19,204 bases of DNA from Actinomycetes bacterium (lineage in GTDB: Bacteria; Actinomycetota; Coriobacteriia; Coriobacteriales; Eggerthellaceae). A program made the translations under genes and the position numbers. Below are positions 1 through 7,758 of this stretch, one piece after another. Under the pieces are notes generated by a model. That model was not told the origin of the DNA. It saw only the letters and a program-made list of their open reading frames with translations, and ran no database searches. The DNA lies in NCBI GenBank assembly GCA_023395755.1, contig JAEWYG010000192.1:1-19204 (forward strand). Direction: 5' to 3'. Numbering within the stretch: position 1 is the first letter of the stretch; each line of letters begins with the position of its first letter.

Positions 1-1230
1 CGACAAGTCTGAACCGTAGGGGCGGAAGCTATCCCAAAACATGCCACCGCCGTAGGGCAAGCCCTTTACCAGATCGGATTCCCAGTTTGCATCAAAAATG
101 GACCAAGCTTCACCATTGGGTTGACGATTGATGGCCAACGACTTACCTTGAACCCACGTATCTTCGCACATAAAGCGCTGCCCGTTATCATTCACAAACA
201 AAAACGGTCCATGGAACCAGCAAAATGCCTGCGGGTGCATCATCGTAGGCAACGGCGAATCTTGCATCTGCGCACCAACCCACATGCCCATCTTATGACC
301 ATCACCCGTGTTCACCCCAACCGGCGTGTATTGGCTACGCGGCTGTCCGTACTCTACGCAAATAGGCGCGTAAGCCTTGCACATGTCCTTGTCGCCACCG
401 ATGTCGCCCGTGCAAAGTACAACACCTTTCTTGGCGTTGTACCGAACGTAGCCATCCTTACCCTCGCAAACACAACCTACCACCTTGTCGCCCTCTTTGA
501 CCAGTTGGATAGCAGGGCTATCAAACACAAACTCCGCGCCCGCCTTCACTGCATCGTTGTGAAGCAGCTCGGCTCCCGCGAATCCCGTCGAGGTGAGTCC
601 CGCTTCCTTGGGTATCCTAAGCATATGGTAGCCAGGTTGCTCGGCATACACATCGTCGTGGCTATAGAATGCACCCACCATAGCGCTACCCCCAACGGCT
701 TCAGCCTTATCCAAAAGCCAATTGGAAGCTTCTTCGGAATGGTTAAAGAACTTCACGATAAGGTCTTCATTCGCACGACTGGCGCATTGTGCAATCCAAT
801 GCTGCTTGGCGTTCACCTTATCCACCTTAATGCCCAACTCATCCATATAGCGCGAGTTAATAGCACCGAAGCCACCACCTCGACCATTCCAACTACTCGT
901 CTTCTCCACCACAGTAACCTTGCCACCCTGTTCGGCTGCGGCGCAAGCACAAGCGCAACCCGACAAACCAGCACCAATAACGAGAATATCGGTATCTACC
1001 GTCTGTTTTACCTCCTTGATGGGTTCTGGCACAATTTCCCAAGCGTACTGAGAAGATGCCTCTGAAGATGTTTTTGCATCGCCAGAGGCGCTACTTTTGG
1101 GTGCTGGTGCACAACCAGCAAGGCTAGCCGCACCTGCCGCAACAGCCGCAGTAGCACCTAGACCCAAAAAGGCGCGACGTGACAACCCTCCCTGCACTGA
1201 CGAGTTATCTAAAGTGTTTCTTTTACTCAT
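1..1230 (-). CDS. TAT-exported FAD-dependent reductase (fumarate reductase flavoprotein family), C-terminus cut off
   Basis: The 410 codons visible encode the N-terminal part of an extracytoplasmic flavoprotein. Residues 17-24 (SRRAFLGL) are a twin-arginine motif and are followed by an Ala-rich stretch ending in LAGC with Cys40, so it is probably exported folded and lipid-anchored. A Rossmann FAD-binding motif (ILVIGAGLSG) with a downstream VVEK acidic end follows a linker of about 40 residues. Later segments (FCWFHGPFLFVNDNGQRF) match the fumarate/urocanate/acrylate reductase fold. Such enzymes use FAD to reduce an unsaturated organic acceptor in anaerobic respiration; the substrate cannot be read here, because part of the catalytic domain is outside the window. 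No haem domain is visible in the part present. The start ATG at 1230 has AAAGGGG a few bases upstream. The gene diverges from a membrane LuxR regulator, an arrangement typical of Eggerthellaceae reductases. Confidence 0.9.
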   Translation of the reverse strand, partial: MSKRNTLDNSSVQGGLSRRAFLGLGATAAVAAGAASLAGCAPAPKSSASGDAKTSSEASSQYAWEIVPEPIKEVKQTVDTDILVIGAGLSGCACACAAAEQGGKVTVVEKTSSWNGRGGGFGAINSRYMDELGIKVDKVNAKQHWIAQCASRANEDLIVKFFNHSEEASNWLLDKAEAVGGSAMVGAFYSHDDVYAEQPGYHMLRIPKEAGLTSTGFAGAELLHNDAVKAGAEFVFDSPAIQLVKEGDKVVGCVCEGKDGYVRYNAKKGVVLCTGDIGGDKDMCKAYAPICVEYGQPRSQYTPVGVNTGDGHKMGMWVGAQMQDSPLPTMMHPQAFCWFHGPFLFVNDNGQRFMCEDTWVQGKSLAINRQPNGEAWSIFDANWESDLVKGLPYGGGMFWDSFRPYGSDLS

Positions 1231-1371
1231 ATCAAACCCCTTTCGCAAACGATGCGGACCCCTCGCCCGCACCACTGGTGGCGGAAAATTCACTCGCGGC
1301 GCACAAAGCCGAAAATGTTCCTCCTTGATAAGCATCATGCGAAAACCCCCCTCGATTGTCATCGAACACTT

Positions 1372-1406
1372 CGGCCCATTTACGCTAAAAAACGCATAAT
1401 GGGCCG
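1372..1406. promoter_or_regulatory. Perfect 9-bp inverted repeat between flavoprotein and luxR
   Basis: CGGCCCATT at 1372-1380 is repeated inverted as AATGGGCCG at 1398-1406, with a 17-bp spacer that is itself not symmetric. Half-site centres are 26 bp apart. It sits near the middle of the 255-bp divergent intergenic region and lacks a following T-run on either strand, so an operator is more likely than a terminator. The neighbouring LuxR protein is the obvious candidate ligand; that is inference. Confidence 0.5.
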
Positions 1407-1485
1407 TTATGGACCATGCATCGTGCTTGCGCCAACACCACTGTTTCGATAGGCTTTATTTCTTAAGGGAACGGGGAGGCGTCAT

Positions 1486-2955
1486 ATGAATAAGTTGAAT
1501 CATGCACACCCGCAAGGAAACCACAAAGCGGTCGGAGCAGAAGTAAGGCCGCGATTTTCTGGATGGAAGCTTTTGGGTTTGGGCTTCTGGCAAGCATGGT
1601 GGATGATCAGCATGTGCACCGATACACTCCTGCCCACCAAAGATCATTTCCCGTTTGCAGGGAGCACTACCATTTGGGTGCTCGTTCTTACGACAATAGG
1701 ATATTTCGTTGTCGTGTGCGCTTCGCGTGTCTTGTCGCCTTTCAGTGCTCGACGTTCCAGTTATGTGCTTGCGGGCGGATTAACTGCAATCGGAACTTTA
1801 ACCGTTCCCTTGAGCCTTTTTTACGGCCAAGGAGGTAGTGGTTTTACCCTATTTCTTGCAGGCACTGCTGCCATTGCCCTTGGCAACGCACTCCTCCTTA
1901 TTATGTGGGGCGAGCTTTGGAGCACCCTTGCTATCGGACGCGTAGGAAGGCATCTTTATGTCTCTTATACGTTTGCATTTATATTATTTTTTGTGGGGTA
2001 TGCACTGCCTCAGCCCGCATCCTCCGTCTTTGCGGCGGTTTTGCCAATCGTCTCAGTTGTGGTGCTATACGCATGTCGAAGCGAGCCAGGACGGGCTCCC
2101 TCCGTACTCCCCTTGGATATCCGGTCAATTCCCTTCGGACGAATACTCGTAAGCATACTGATCATCAGTATCGTATATGGCCTATCGCAAGGTATGGCAA
2201 ACACCTTCAATTCTGAAGACAGTACATTTATCGCAAAAGCGCTTGTACTTGCTGGTGGAGCAATAGCAGCCATTACCTTAAGCATGACTATCGCTCCTTC
2301 GGATGCCGAACCAATCACGCTCTATCGCCCCGTCGTACCAGCAATGGTTACCGGGCTTATCTTGCTATTACTGCTAGATGCACAATTACGCTTTGTGGGA
2401 GTTGGCCTCATTATCATGGGCGTGTACTGCCTTGATATGTTCATGATGCTGGTATCGACCGACGTGGCATTCCGTTCCCGCTTACCTATCGCTCTGACAT
2501 TCGGAGTAGTAATTCTTGCGGCACGTATTGGCACCCTTATAGGGTCAACAGCTGCCCATGCGCTGCAAAACGTCGCCTTTTGGTCGGAAGCACTTCGCTC
2601 CGACATTTTTCTTCTAAGCACGCTTGCTGTTGTGTTAGTAGGAATGCTCTTTTTTACCGAAACCGATGTGAGAAAACTTTACGCATCACCAACTATCCCC
2701 CACATCGACTTGAGCGTGGAAGAAAAATGCGCACGAATAGTAACAGCTTGCGGGCTCACCCAACGGGAATCGGAAGTTTTGGTGTTGTTAGCACGAGGAC
2801 GGACCGTACGCTATCTTTGTGACGAGCTCTCTATTGCACAAGGAACAGCGAAACACCATGTAAGTAATATTTATCGTAAGATTGGCGTATTTGATCGGCA
2901 AAGCCTCTTAGACACCATAGAGCAAGGCGGTGTAGGCAGGTCTACATGGGAATAG
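1486..2955 (+). CDS. Membrane-embedded LuxR-family transcriptional regulator
   Basis: The 489-residue protein has about 400 residues of hydrophobic, multi-pass membrane sequence (roughly a dozen segments, e.g. TIWVLVLTTIGYFVVVCA and ALVLAGGAIAAITLSM). The C-terminal LuxR-type helix-turn-helix is at about 423-480, with the typical LTQRESEVLVLLARG opening and GTAKHHVSNIYRKIGV recognition helix. There is no receiver domain. The architecture resembles the transporter-like LuxR proteins abundant in Eggerthellaceae, where each often sits beside the reductase it probably controls. The membrane part may sense the substrate of the divergent flavoprotein (inference). The start ATG is preceded by GGGGAGG about 5 bases upstream. 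Transcription runs into a hairpin at 3030-3067. Confidence 0.9.
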   Translation: MNKLNHAHPQGNHKAVGAEVRPRFSGWKLLGLGFWQAWWMISMCTDTLLPTKDHFPFAGSTTIWVLVLTTIGYFVVVCASRVLSPFSARRSSYVLAGGLTAIGTLTVPLSLFYGQGGSGFTLFLAGTAAIALGNALLLIMWGELWSTLAIGRVGRHLYVSYTFAFILFFVGYALPQPASSVFAAVLPIVSVVVLYACRSEPGRAPSVLPLDIRSIPFGRILVSILIISIVYGLSQGMANTFNSEDSTFIAKALVLAGGAIAAITLSMTIAPSDAEPITLYRPVVPAMVTGLILLLLLDAQLRFVGVGLIIMGVYCLDMFMMLVSTDVAFRSRLPIALTFGVVILAARIGTLIGSTAAHALQNVAFWSEALRSDIFLLSTLAVVLVGMLFFTETDVRKLYASPTIPHIDLSVEEKCARIVTACGLTQRESEVLVLLARGRTVRYLCDELSIAQGTAKHHVSNIYRKIGVFDRQSLLDTIEQGGVGRSTWE

Positions 2956-3029
2956 CCTGAAAAATCAGCTTTCAAGCTACCATTATTCGCTGATTACTAC
3001 CGCGAACAAAAACCTTTCGCTGTCCAACA

Positions 3030-3067
3030 ATAGGCGGCTCAAGGCAGAAAATCCCTAAGCCGCCTAT
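3030..3067. terminator. Hairpin between convergent luxR and molybdopterin cluster
   Basis: A 10-bp perfect stem, ATAGGCGGCT (3030-3039) with AGCCGCCTAT (3058-3067), encloses an 18-base loop. It lies between the luxR stop at 2955 and the stop of the minus-strand gene at 3106. Neither side has a long T-run, so it is probably a bidirectional but imperfect terminator. Confidence 0.6.
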
Positions 3068-3105
3068 CAGTAAAATTAGAGCTATCTGGCCACAATTACG
3101 TCCAC

Positions 3106-3384
3106 TCACGCAGCGGTGAATTCCGCCACATCAGAAAGCGGACTTGCAGTGCCCGCATCGTTCATCGAGCGTATAAGCAGGCGATAAAAACCAGGTTTTA
3201 CCGGCGTGTAGGCAAAGGTCCAGTGAACCCAAAGTTCGGAGACAGATGCAGAGACATCGTATGTAGTCCAATTCTCACCGTTATCAAGCGAAAACTGCAC
3301 CGACACAATCTGGCGCCCATAATCCTCGGCATAGCCACTAAACTCCACCGGCTTACCTACTTCAACCTGCAAAGGAGCAATCAT
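3106..3384 (-). CDS. Stand-alone Mo-co dimerisation (Ig-like) domain; probable 3' half of a split sulfite-oxidase-like gene
   Basis: The 92 residues form almost exactly one Ig-like domain of the kind at the C-terminus of sulfite oxidase family proteins: VQFSLDNGENWTTYD, then WVHWTFAYTPVKPGFYRLLIRSM. The same domain ends the longer protein at 4214-5872 (MEFSFDHGKTWTTLD...PPAPGAYLLDIRTTS). There is no signal peptide, although its partner domain immediately upstream is exported. The start ATG at 3384 is preceded by GGAG, which overlaps the stop codon of the upstream gene, so translation could be coupled. In the -1 frame relative to the upstream gene the reading frame stays open from about 3430, so a single-base change could have separated one ancestral gene. 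It may therefore be a genuine small subunit or a frameshifted remnant. Confidence 0.75.
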   Translation of the reverse strand: MIAPLQVEVGKPVEFSGYAEDYGRQIVSVQFSLDNGENWTTYDVSASVSELWVHWTFAYTPVKPGFYRLLIRSMNDAGTASPLSDVAEFTAA

Positions 3385-3392
3385 ATCTTCTC

Positions 3393-4199
3393 CTACCCTT
3401 GAGTTCCCGATAGCACTCCAGCGTTGGGGCTATTGGGGTGCTGGTCGTTTGCGCCGGGTATAGCAGGAGCCACTTCCTGTGTAGACACAACAATTTGTAC
3501 GACATCACGTACAAAGTAGTTTGCCGGAGTCTTCGTCATCCATAGTTGATTATTGCCACCAACCGAGGCAGAGAGACCTTCGCCATTAATCGCGTAGCTT
3601 AGTACTCCATGGTGACCCACCACATATCCCAGCGGGAACGCCACCTCGCTACCATCAGACGAGATAAACGTTAAAGTGTTAGCACCTGGCTCAACCCCTG
3701 CGCGACTCAACAAATATTCAATAGGAATACCCTTCACATCGGCCGTGATAATTGCGCGCCCGCCCGCCGGGTTGCCACCGCACGTGCACGTCATAACTTG
3801 ATTGACCGAATCCTCACTGGCAAGATCGCCCACAGGAGCCATAAAGCCATGCTTCACATCGCCAGCCACCGAGAGCTTCCAGCCCAAGGGGTTCTCGGTT
3901 TCAAAGTTGGCGATTGCCTGACAAACCGCCTTTGATACTTGCTGAAAGAACGTGGCAATCTCTTTGTTGGAAGTAATTGTGGTTTGGTCAAACGTAAAGG
4001 TGCCCTCAACTTTTGAATCGGTAACCTGCGCACTTTTTACCGTTGCGCTGCTATTAGAATCTTCGGTCACACTTGCATCGGTTACTCGATCAGGTGCCAC
4101 CGGATTCGCCAAAGCCGGAGCCGCAGCCATAGAAGCCATCATGGTTAAACCAGCGACGGCAGAGAGGGCGCCTCGACCGTATTTCATCGTTGCTTTCAT
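3393..4199 (-). CDS. Exported sulfite-oxidase-like molybdopterin domain protein (5' half of split gene)
   Basis: The 268-residue protein has a Sec signal peptide (hydrophobic core at about 11-27, likely cleavage after Ala31 in APALA). A low-complexity Ser/Thr-rich linker is followed by an oxidoreductase molybdopterin-binding domain at about 70-240. Cys140 in CGGN aligns with the molybdenum-ligating Cys of the sulfite oxidase CAGN motif. It is followed by DVKGIPIEYLLSRAGV, FISSDG and SYAINGEGLS, all expected in order. It shares DQTTIT and general order with the larger protein just upstream, so the two are paralogues. I start at Met19 of the longer open frame because GAGGAGGGA lies just upstream and the signal peptide then begins at the N-terminus. 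It follows the upstream gene by 14 bp. The usual C-terminal Ig domain is missing here and is encoded 8 bp downstream in another frame. The substrate is unknown. Confidence 0.8.
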   Translation of the reverse strand: MKATMKYGRGALSAVAGLTMMASMAAAPALANPVAPDRVTDASVTEDSNSSATVKSAQVTDSKVEGTFTFDQTTITSNKEIATFFQQVSKAVCQAIANFETENPLGWKLSVAGDVKHGFMAPVGDLASEDSVNQVMTCTCGGNPAGGRAIITADVKGIPIEYLLSRAGVEPGANTLTFISSDGSEVAFPLGYVVGHHGVLSYAINGEGLSASVGGNNQLWMTKTPANYFVRDVVQIVVSTQEVAPAIPGANDQHPNSPNAGVLSGTQG

Positions 4200-4213
4200 A
4201 CGTGTTCCCTCCT

Positions 4214-5872
4214 CTACTCTACCGTAAACATAAACTGGGTATTGTACTGGCACACACGATCCGCGCCTTCGGACGTGATACTAGTAGTACGAATGTCCAA
4301 GAGATAGGCACCTGGAGCCGGTGGCATAAAATCCATACGCCAGTAAGTCCAGAAGTCAGCATTATTGCTGGGCGTATCCAGCGTAGTCCACGTCTTACCA
4401 TGGTCGAAAGAGAACTCCATTTTTTTGATAGGTTCATCCCATGCATCTGCAAAACCTTCCAAATGCACAGTCTTAGCCTCATCGCCCGAAAGCACAACTC
4501 CTGTAGGATAATTCAACACGCCACTATTGGGCTTGGAGTAGATCTCGCCCGTGCGGTCGTCAGTGAACTGGCCCACGTATAGCTGAGAATCCAGCTTGTC
4601 GGCAGGTTTCGTCATGAACGTAAGGTTTGAAATGCGCTTCGTGAAGTTACCACCCGAAGTCTTGTTCACCCAGATCATGCAGGGATAGCCCTGCGACGGA
4701 GGCAGCAACTCGCCATCCATTTTGGTAACGATGACCGCTTCGTTGTCGATGAGCCAATCCAAGCTCATCTGGGCATAGTCGTAGCCGTCGCTCCCGATGG
4801 GACTCAAGATGTTGGCACCGACCTTGGGCTTGGCATACTCGATGATCTTGGCCACGGGAATGCCCTCGACCTCACTCTGCATGATGGTTGCTTGGCCCAC
4901 ACCGTTAATAGTGCAGTCCATCTTCATAACCTGCTTCACCGTTCCGAACTGTTTTTCTAGTTCCGGCAAGGTCATCTCAACCGGATTTTCGCAATCGCCG
5001 TCGATGGATACAACCCAGTTCTCGTAGATGGACTTGTCCACCTTGGCATCATCGGTGAGCCACTCGGCGGGCTCGTCCTTAACCGTCTTAAAGAAACGGT
5101 TCTTAGCCGGCGTAATGGTGGTCTGATCATAGCTGATAGATGGCTTGGCCTCGTCGGACGAGAGATCGGTATAACCCTTATACACGTTGTACTTCACTTC
5201 GTCCCAACGCTCGAACACACCGGTACGCGAATCAATATAGTGACAGGACTGGCAATTGCCGTTATCGTCCTTAGTGAACATGGTGCTGTTCATATGCAGC
5301 GTGTGAATAGGGTCGGCCAGCGGGTCGTCCGAATACGACTCGGAGTGACACGCAATACAGTTCTGGTAGCCCTGCTCGGCTGGATAGCCCATAAAGATGA
5401 GGCGATGGTAGGTGGGCAGGCTCATCAGTGCGTTCTCCAGCGTATGGCACGAGGTGCATCCGCGATTGTCGGCATCGAGGTAGGTATTATTCCAACCCAG
5501 CTCGTCGGACGGAACCGGCTGCACGGTGAATCCGTTGCGGTCGGTATAGCGGCGCGGCGCTTCGGCTGCAGCGTTCTCGGCATCCTCGTCGGCATGGCGA
5601 TAGAACCCAGGAAGCGACGCAATGCCGTCGATGAAGCGGCCTTCTGTGGGGAACCCGCTGTACGCGGCCAATTCGTCCACACTGGAAGTATCAGCCTTAT
5701 TGCTACTTGCCTTGCTTTCGGTTGCTGCGTCGGCCCTCGGAGCCTCTGAAGCCTTGGGGGCACATCCCCACACCGCAAACGAAGCAACCAGGGTGACCGC
5801 GAGCAATGCCACAATCAGTTTTGTCCTGCTCCGAGAATGCGTCGATGCGCATTTGTTCGTATTGTCTTTCAT
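4214..5872 (-). CDS. Triheme cytochrome c - molybdopterin oxidoreductase fusion lipoprotein
   Basis: The 552-residue protein starts with a basic N-terminus, a hydrophobic segment (19-35) and Cys37 in VWGC, an acceptable but atypical lipobox (Trp at -2), so it is probably anchored outside the membrane. Three c-type haem sites follow: CTSCH 139-143, CIACH 172-176 and CQSCH 207-211, with extra histidines (e.g. H190, H193) available as axial ligands. A sulfite-oxidase-like molybdopterin domain occupies about 285-430, with Cys320 in CTIN aligned to the Mo-ligating Cys, and an Ig-like Mo-co dimerisation domain fills about 452-552. One chain thus combines electron transfer and a molybdenum active site. 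It probably exchanges electrons with the quinone pool through a partner not in this window; whether it oxidises or reduces its substrate is unknown. I start at Met51 of the longer frame because GGAGGG lies 4 bases upstream of that ATG. Confidence 0.88.
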   Translation of the reverse strand: MKDNTNKCASTHSRSRTKLIVALLAVTLVASFAVWGCAPKASEAPRADAATESKASSNKADTSSVDELAAYSGFPTEGRFIDGIASLPGFYRHADEDAENAAAEAPRRYTDRNGFTVQPVPSDELGWNNTYLDADNRGCTSCHTLENALMSLPTYHRLIFMGYPAEQGYQNCIACHSESYSDDPLADPIHTLHMNSTMFTKDDNGNCQSCHYIDSRTGVFERWDEVKYNVYKGYTDLSSDEAKPSISYDQTTITPAKNRFFKTVKDEPAEWLTDDAKVDKSIYENWVVSIDGDCENPVEMTLPELEKQFGTVKQVMKMDCTINGVGQATIMQSEVEGIPVAKIIEYAKPKVGANILSPIGSDGYDYAQMSLDWLIDNEAVIVTKMDGELLPPSQGYPCMIWVNKTSGGNFTKRISNLTFMTKPADKLDSQLYVGQFTDDRTGEIYSKPNSGVLNYPTGVVLSGDEAKTVHLEGFADAWDEPIKKMEFSFDHGKTWTTLDTPSNNADFWTYWRMDFMPPAPGAYLLDIRTTSITSEGADRVCQYNTQFMFTVE

Positions 5873-5944
5873 TGATCCCTCCTTCTCTTGTGATGAAACG
5901 GACTTCCCTATCCTCCTTCCCCCTTGCTCCTTTCCTGCGTGTTC

Positions 5945-5992
5945 AAAAAAACGCGGCACCGGCCCATCACCCCTCTTTGCCAGATGCCGCGT
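5945..5992 (-). terminator. Strong intrinsic terminator after the Fic-like gene
   Basis: On the minus strand an 8-bp stem (5985-5992 with 5951-5958, core GCGGCA/TGCCGC) is extended inward by a five-pair helix after one bulged base. It is followed directly by seven T residues (A-run at 5945-5951). The stem begins inside the TGA stop of the Fic-like gene. It separates that gene from the cytochrome fusion gene, which starts 72 bp later on the same strand. Confidence 0.85.
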
Positions 5993-7572
5993 CAAGCAGG
6001 TTCGATCCCTTCCGACATCCAACTGTGCTTGCGCGGCCCATCGCAGTCGGCAATGGGCGTGCGGCGGAAGTCGTAATGCTCGATATAGGTTTTGTCCAAC
6101 AGCGATTTCTCGTAAAAACCAACGTCCTTGTTATAAGCCGCAGCCACATCACCCACGCTCTTGTACTCGTCGCGCAGGGTGCCATCCTCGTGGTAGTACT
6201 GGTAGAAAGCCTGGTTGCAGTGCTCCTTCAAGTAAGCGAGGAACAACTGGATGAAGTTTTCGGAAGCCACGAAAAAGTGCCGTATGCCATCATCGTGCTG
6301 ACGCAGGAAGCCAGTGTCCAGAAGACGGGCGAAATCACTGCGGGCGCAGGGGTAGGAAACGTCGTAGCGCCGCACGTGAATGGCATAGGTGAACTCGGCG
6401 TTGCTGTGCAAGATGGCTTCCAGCAGCACTTCCCGCTGCCGAAAGTTCAGGCTCTCGTCGGCATCAATAATGGCACGGAAACGCTCACGGCGGCGGCCCA
6501 TACCATCAAGCTTGGCAATAAGGCGGTCCTGCTCGCTCGAAAGAAGTTCCACGGCGCACTCGAAGAACCGTGTCCAATCGTGGTATCCATCGCATTCGAC
6601 AGCCAAGTTTTCAGGCTCGCACGGAAAGCAGCGCTCCGGAGTATCGCACGCATCGCGGGCGTACAGCAACTCCATGACGGGCACATGCGCGAGGAAGTGG
6701 TAACCCGCACGGTGTAGCACAAGAAAGTACATCAGGAACGCGAGCACATCGTTTCCCGCAGGGAACAAACGGAATGTTTTGAAGAAATGCAAGGCGATAA
6801 GCGCATCGATCACCGTATGGTTGGCACTACCCTCGTCATGTTTACTGCCGGAGAAATCGTCGGCGTTGAAACCAGCATTGCCCTCCTCCCGCGGCCAAAG
6901 CGTTACACAGAAAGAACCGAGGGCCCTGCCGCGCAGGCAATCAAGTGCACCAGGCTGCTGGCCTTCCACCTCGCGTGTCTCTTTTATCGCAATGCCCGTG
7001 ACAAGTTTCGCGTAAAGGTTTTCGATAAAATGCGCGGTGATCGGTTGGTCCCGGTATTCCTCGATGCTTAGAAGGATTTTTCCCGCATTCGACACCAAAA
7101 GCTCGCTGCCGCTGGCCGGTTCGCAGGCTTGAACGCATATTCTCTTCATCTGCGCAGCATTGAGAGACACGTTTTCCAAGCGAGCCGCCAAGACCACTTC
7201 GTTGGCCCCTAGGTTCAACTCGTAATGGCCCCCTTCGGGCTCGCTGAGGATGCGCTCGTAATGGACGGCAAGGCTTTCGTTGAGTTGGAGTTTCTCAAGC
7301 AGCTTTCCCAAACGCCACGTCATGGCGTACCAACCGCCTGCAGTACGTGATAGTCCGCAAGCACCTTCGGGAAAAGCTATAGCGGGCGGAACGGGTAAGC
7401 GATGCCCTTGGCTTCTGCGCAACCGGTTGACCATAACCCAGTAAATAGATAGGTCCTCAGCAGGTATATCCATCGCCGATGAAAGCGATTCGAGCGTCTG
7501 CGCTTCTCGCGATACCAGCGCAAAAGCGCGTCCCAGCAGCGAATTGTCATCAGCCATGAGCTGTTTATCCAT
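5992..7572 (-). CDS. Fic-like protein with degenerate active site and C-terminal winged helix
   Basis: The 526-residue protein has the layout of Fic-domain proteins. Residues 176-194 (QPITAHFIENLYAKLVTG) match the helix before the Fic core. Residues 254-291 (VIDALIALHFF...LVLHRAGYH) match the Fic helices around the active-site loop. A winged helix at about 375-435 (RQREVLLEAIL...SYPCARSDFARLLDTGFLRQ) resembles the C-terminal DNA-binding domain of long Fic proteins. Where HPFxDGNGR is expected the sequence reads RLFPAGNDV (268-276): catalytic His is Arg, the Asp/Glu is Ala and the final Arg is Val. AMP-transfer activity is therefore unlikely, and a regulatory or scaffold role is more plausible (inference). 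I start at Met50 of the longer frame, which has GGGAGAACAAGG upstream. It precedes the molybdopterin genes but is separated from them by a terminator. Family assignment is by motif only. Confidence 0.65.
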   Translation of the reverse strand: MDKQLMADDNSLLGRAFALVSREAQTLESLSSAMDIPAEDLSIYWVMVNRLRRSQGHRLPVPPAIAFPEGACGLSRTAGGWYAMTWRLGKLLEKLQLNESLAVHYERILSEPEGGHYELNLGANEVVLAARLENVSLNAAQMKRICVQACEPASGSELLVSNAGKILLSIEEYRDQPITAHFIENLYAKLVTGIAIKETREVEGQQPGALDCLRGRALGSFCVTLWPREEGNAGFNADDFSGSKHDEGSANHTVIDALIALHFFKTFRLFPAGNDVLAFLMYFLVLHRAGYHFLAHVPVMELLYARDACDTPERCFPCEPENLAVECDGYHDWTRFFECAVELLSSEQDRLIAKLDGMGRRRERFRAIIDADESLNFRQREVLLEAILHSNAEFTYAIHVRRYDVSYPCARSDFARLLDTGFLRQHDDGIRHFFVASENFIQLFLAYLKEHCNQAFYQYYHEDGTLRDEYKSVGDVAAAYNKDVGFYEKSLLDKTYIEHYDFRRTPIADCDGPRKHSWMSEGIEPA

Positions 7573-7602
7573 GACCTTGTTCTCCCTCTCCCTCGTTTGT
7601 TC

Positions 7603-7631
7603 ATGTTCGCAAGTTACCCGAAGCTTTTCAA
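7603..7631 (-). promoter_or_regulatory. Possible promoter of the Fic-like gene
   Basis: On the minus strand TTGAAA (7626-7631) is followed after 17 bp by GAACAT (7603-7608). The -35 matches 5 of 6 sigma-70 consensus bases; the -10 matches only 3 but keeps the key A2 and T6. It lies between the metY terminator and the gene start at 7572. Confidence 0.35.
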
Positions 7632-7668
7632 GGGTTGGGAAGATGACTAGAAAGTTTTTACTATGCGC

Positions 7669-7746
7669 AAAAAAACGATCCCCCTGCCTAGACTTCGCTT
7701 TCACGCGTCCGAGAAGCACACGAGCGAAGCAAGGAAAGGGGAATCG
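7669..7746 (-). terminator. metY intrinsic terminator
   Basis: Minus-strand CGATTCCCC pairs with GGGGGATCG (7738-7746 with 7676-7684, one G-U pair). A nested stem CTTCGCT/AGCGAAG lies inside, and seven T residues follow (A-run 7669-7675). It starts 12 bp after the metY stop. Confidence 0.8.
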
Positions 7747-7758
7747 CTATCAGCAAAC

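Noticed and set aside
121..1065. Long plus-strand open frame
   Set aside because: It is the antisense shadow of the flavoprotein gene; its protein has no recognisable domain.
5806..6717. Long plus-strand open frame across the Fic-like and cytochrome genes
   Set aside because: It spans the terminator and the antisense of two better-supported genes; no domain is recognisable.
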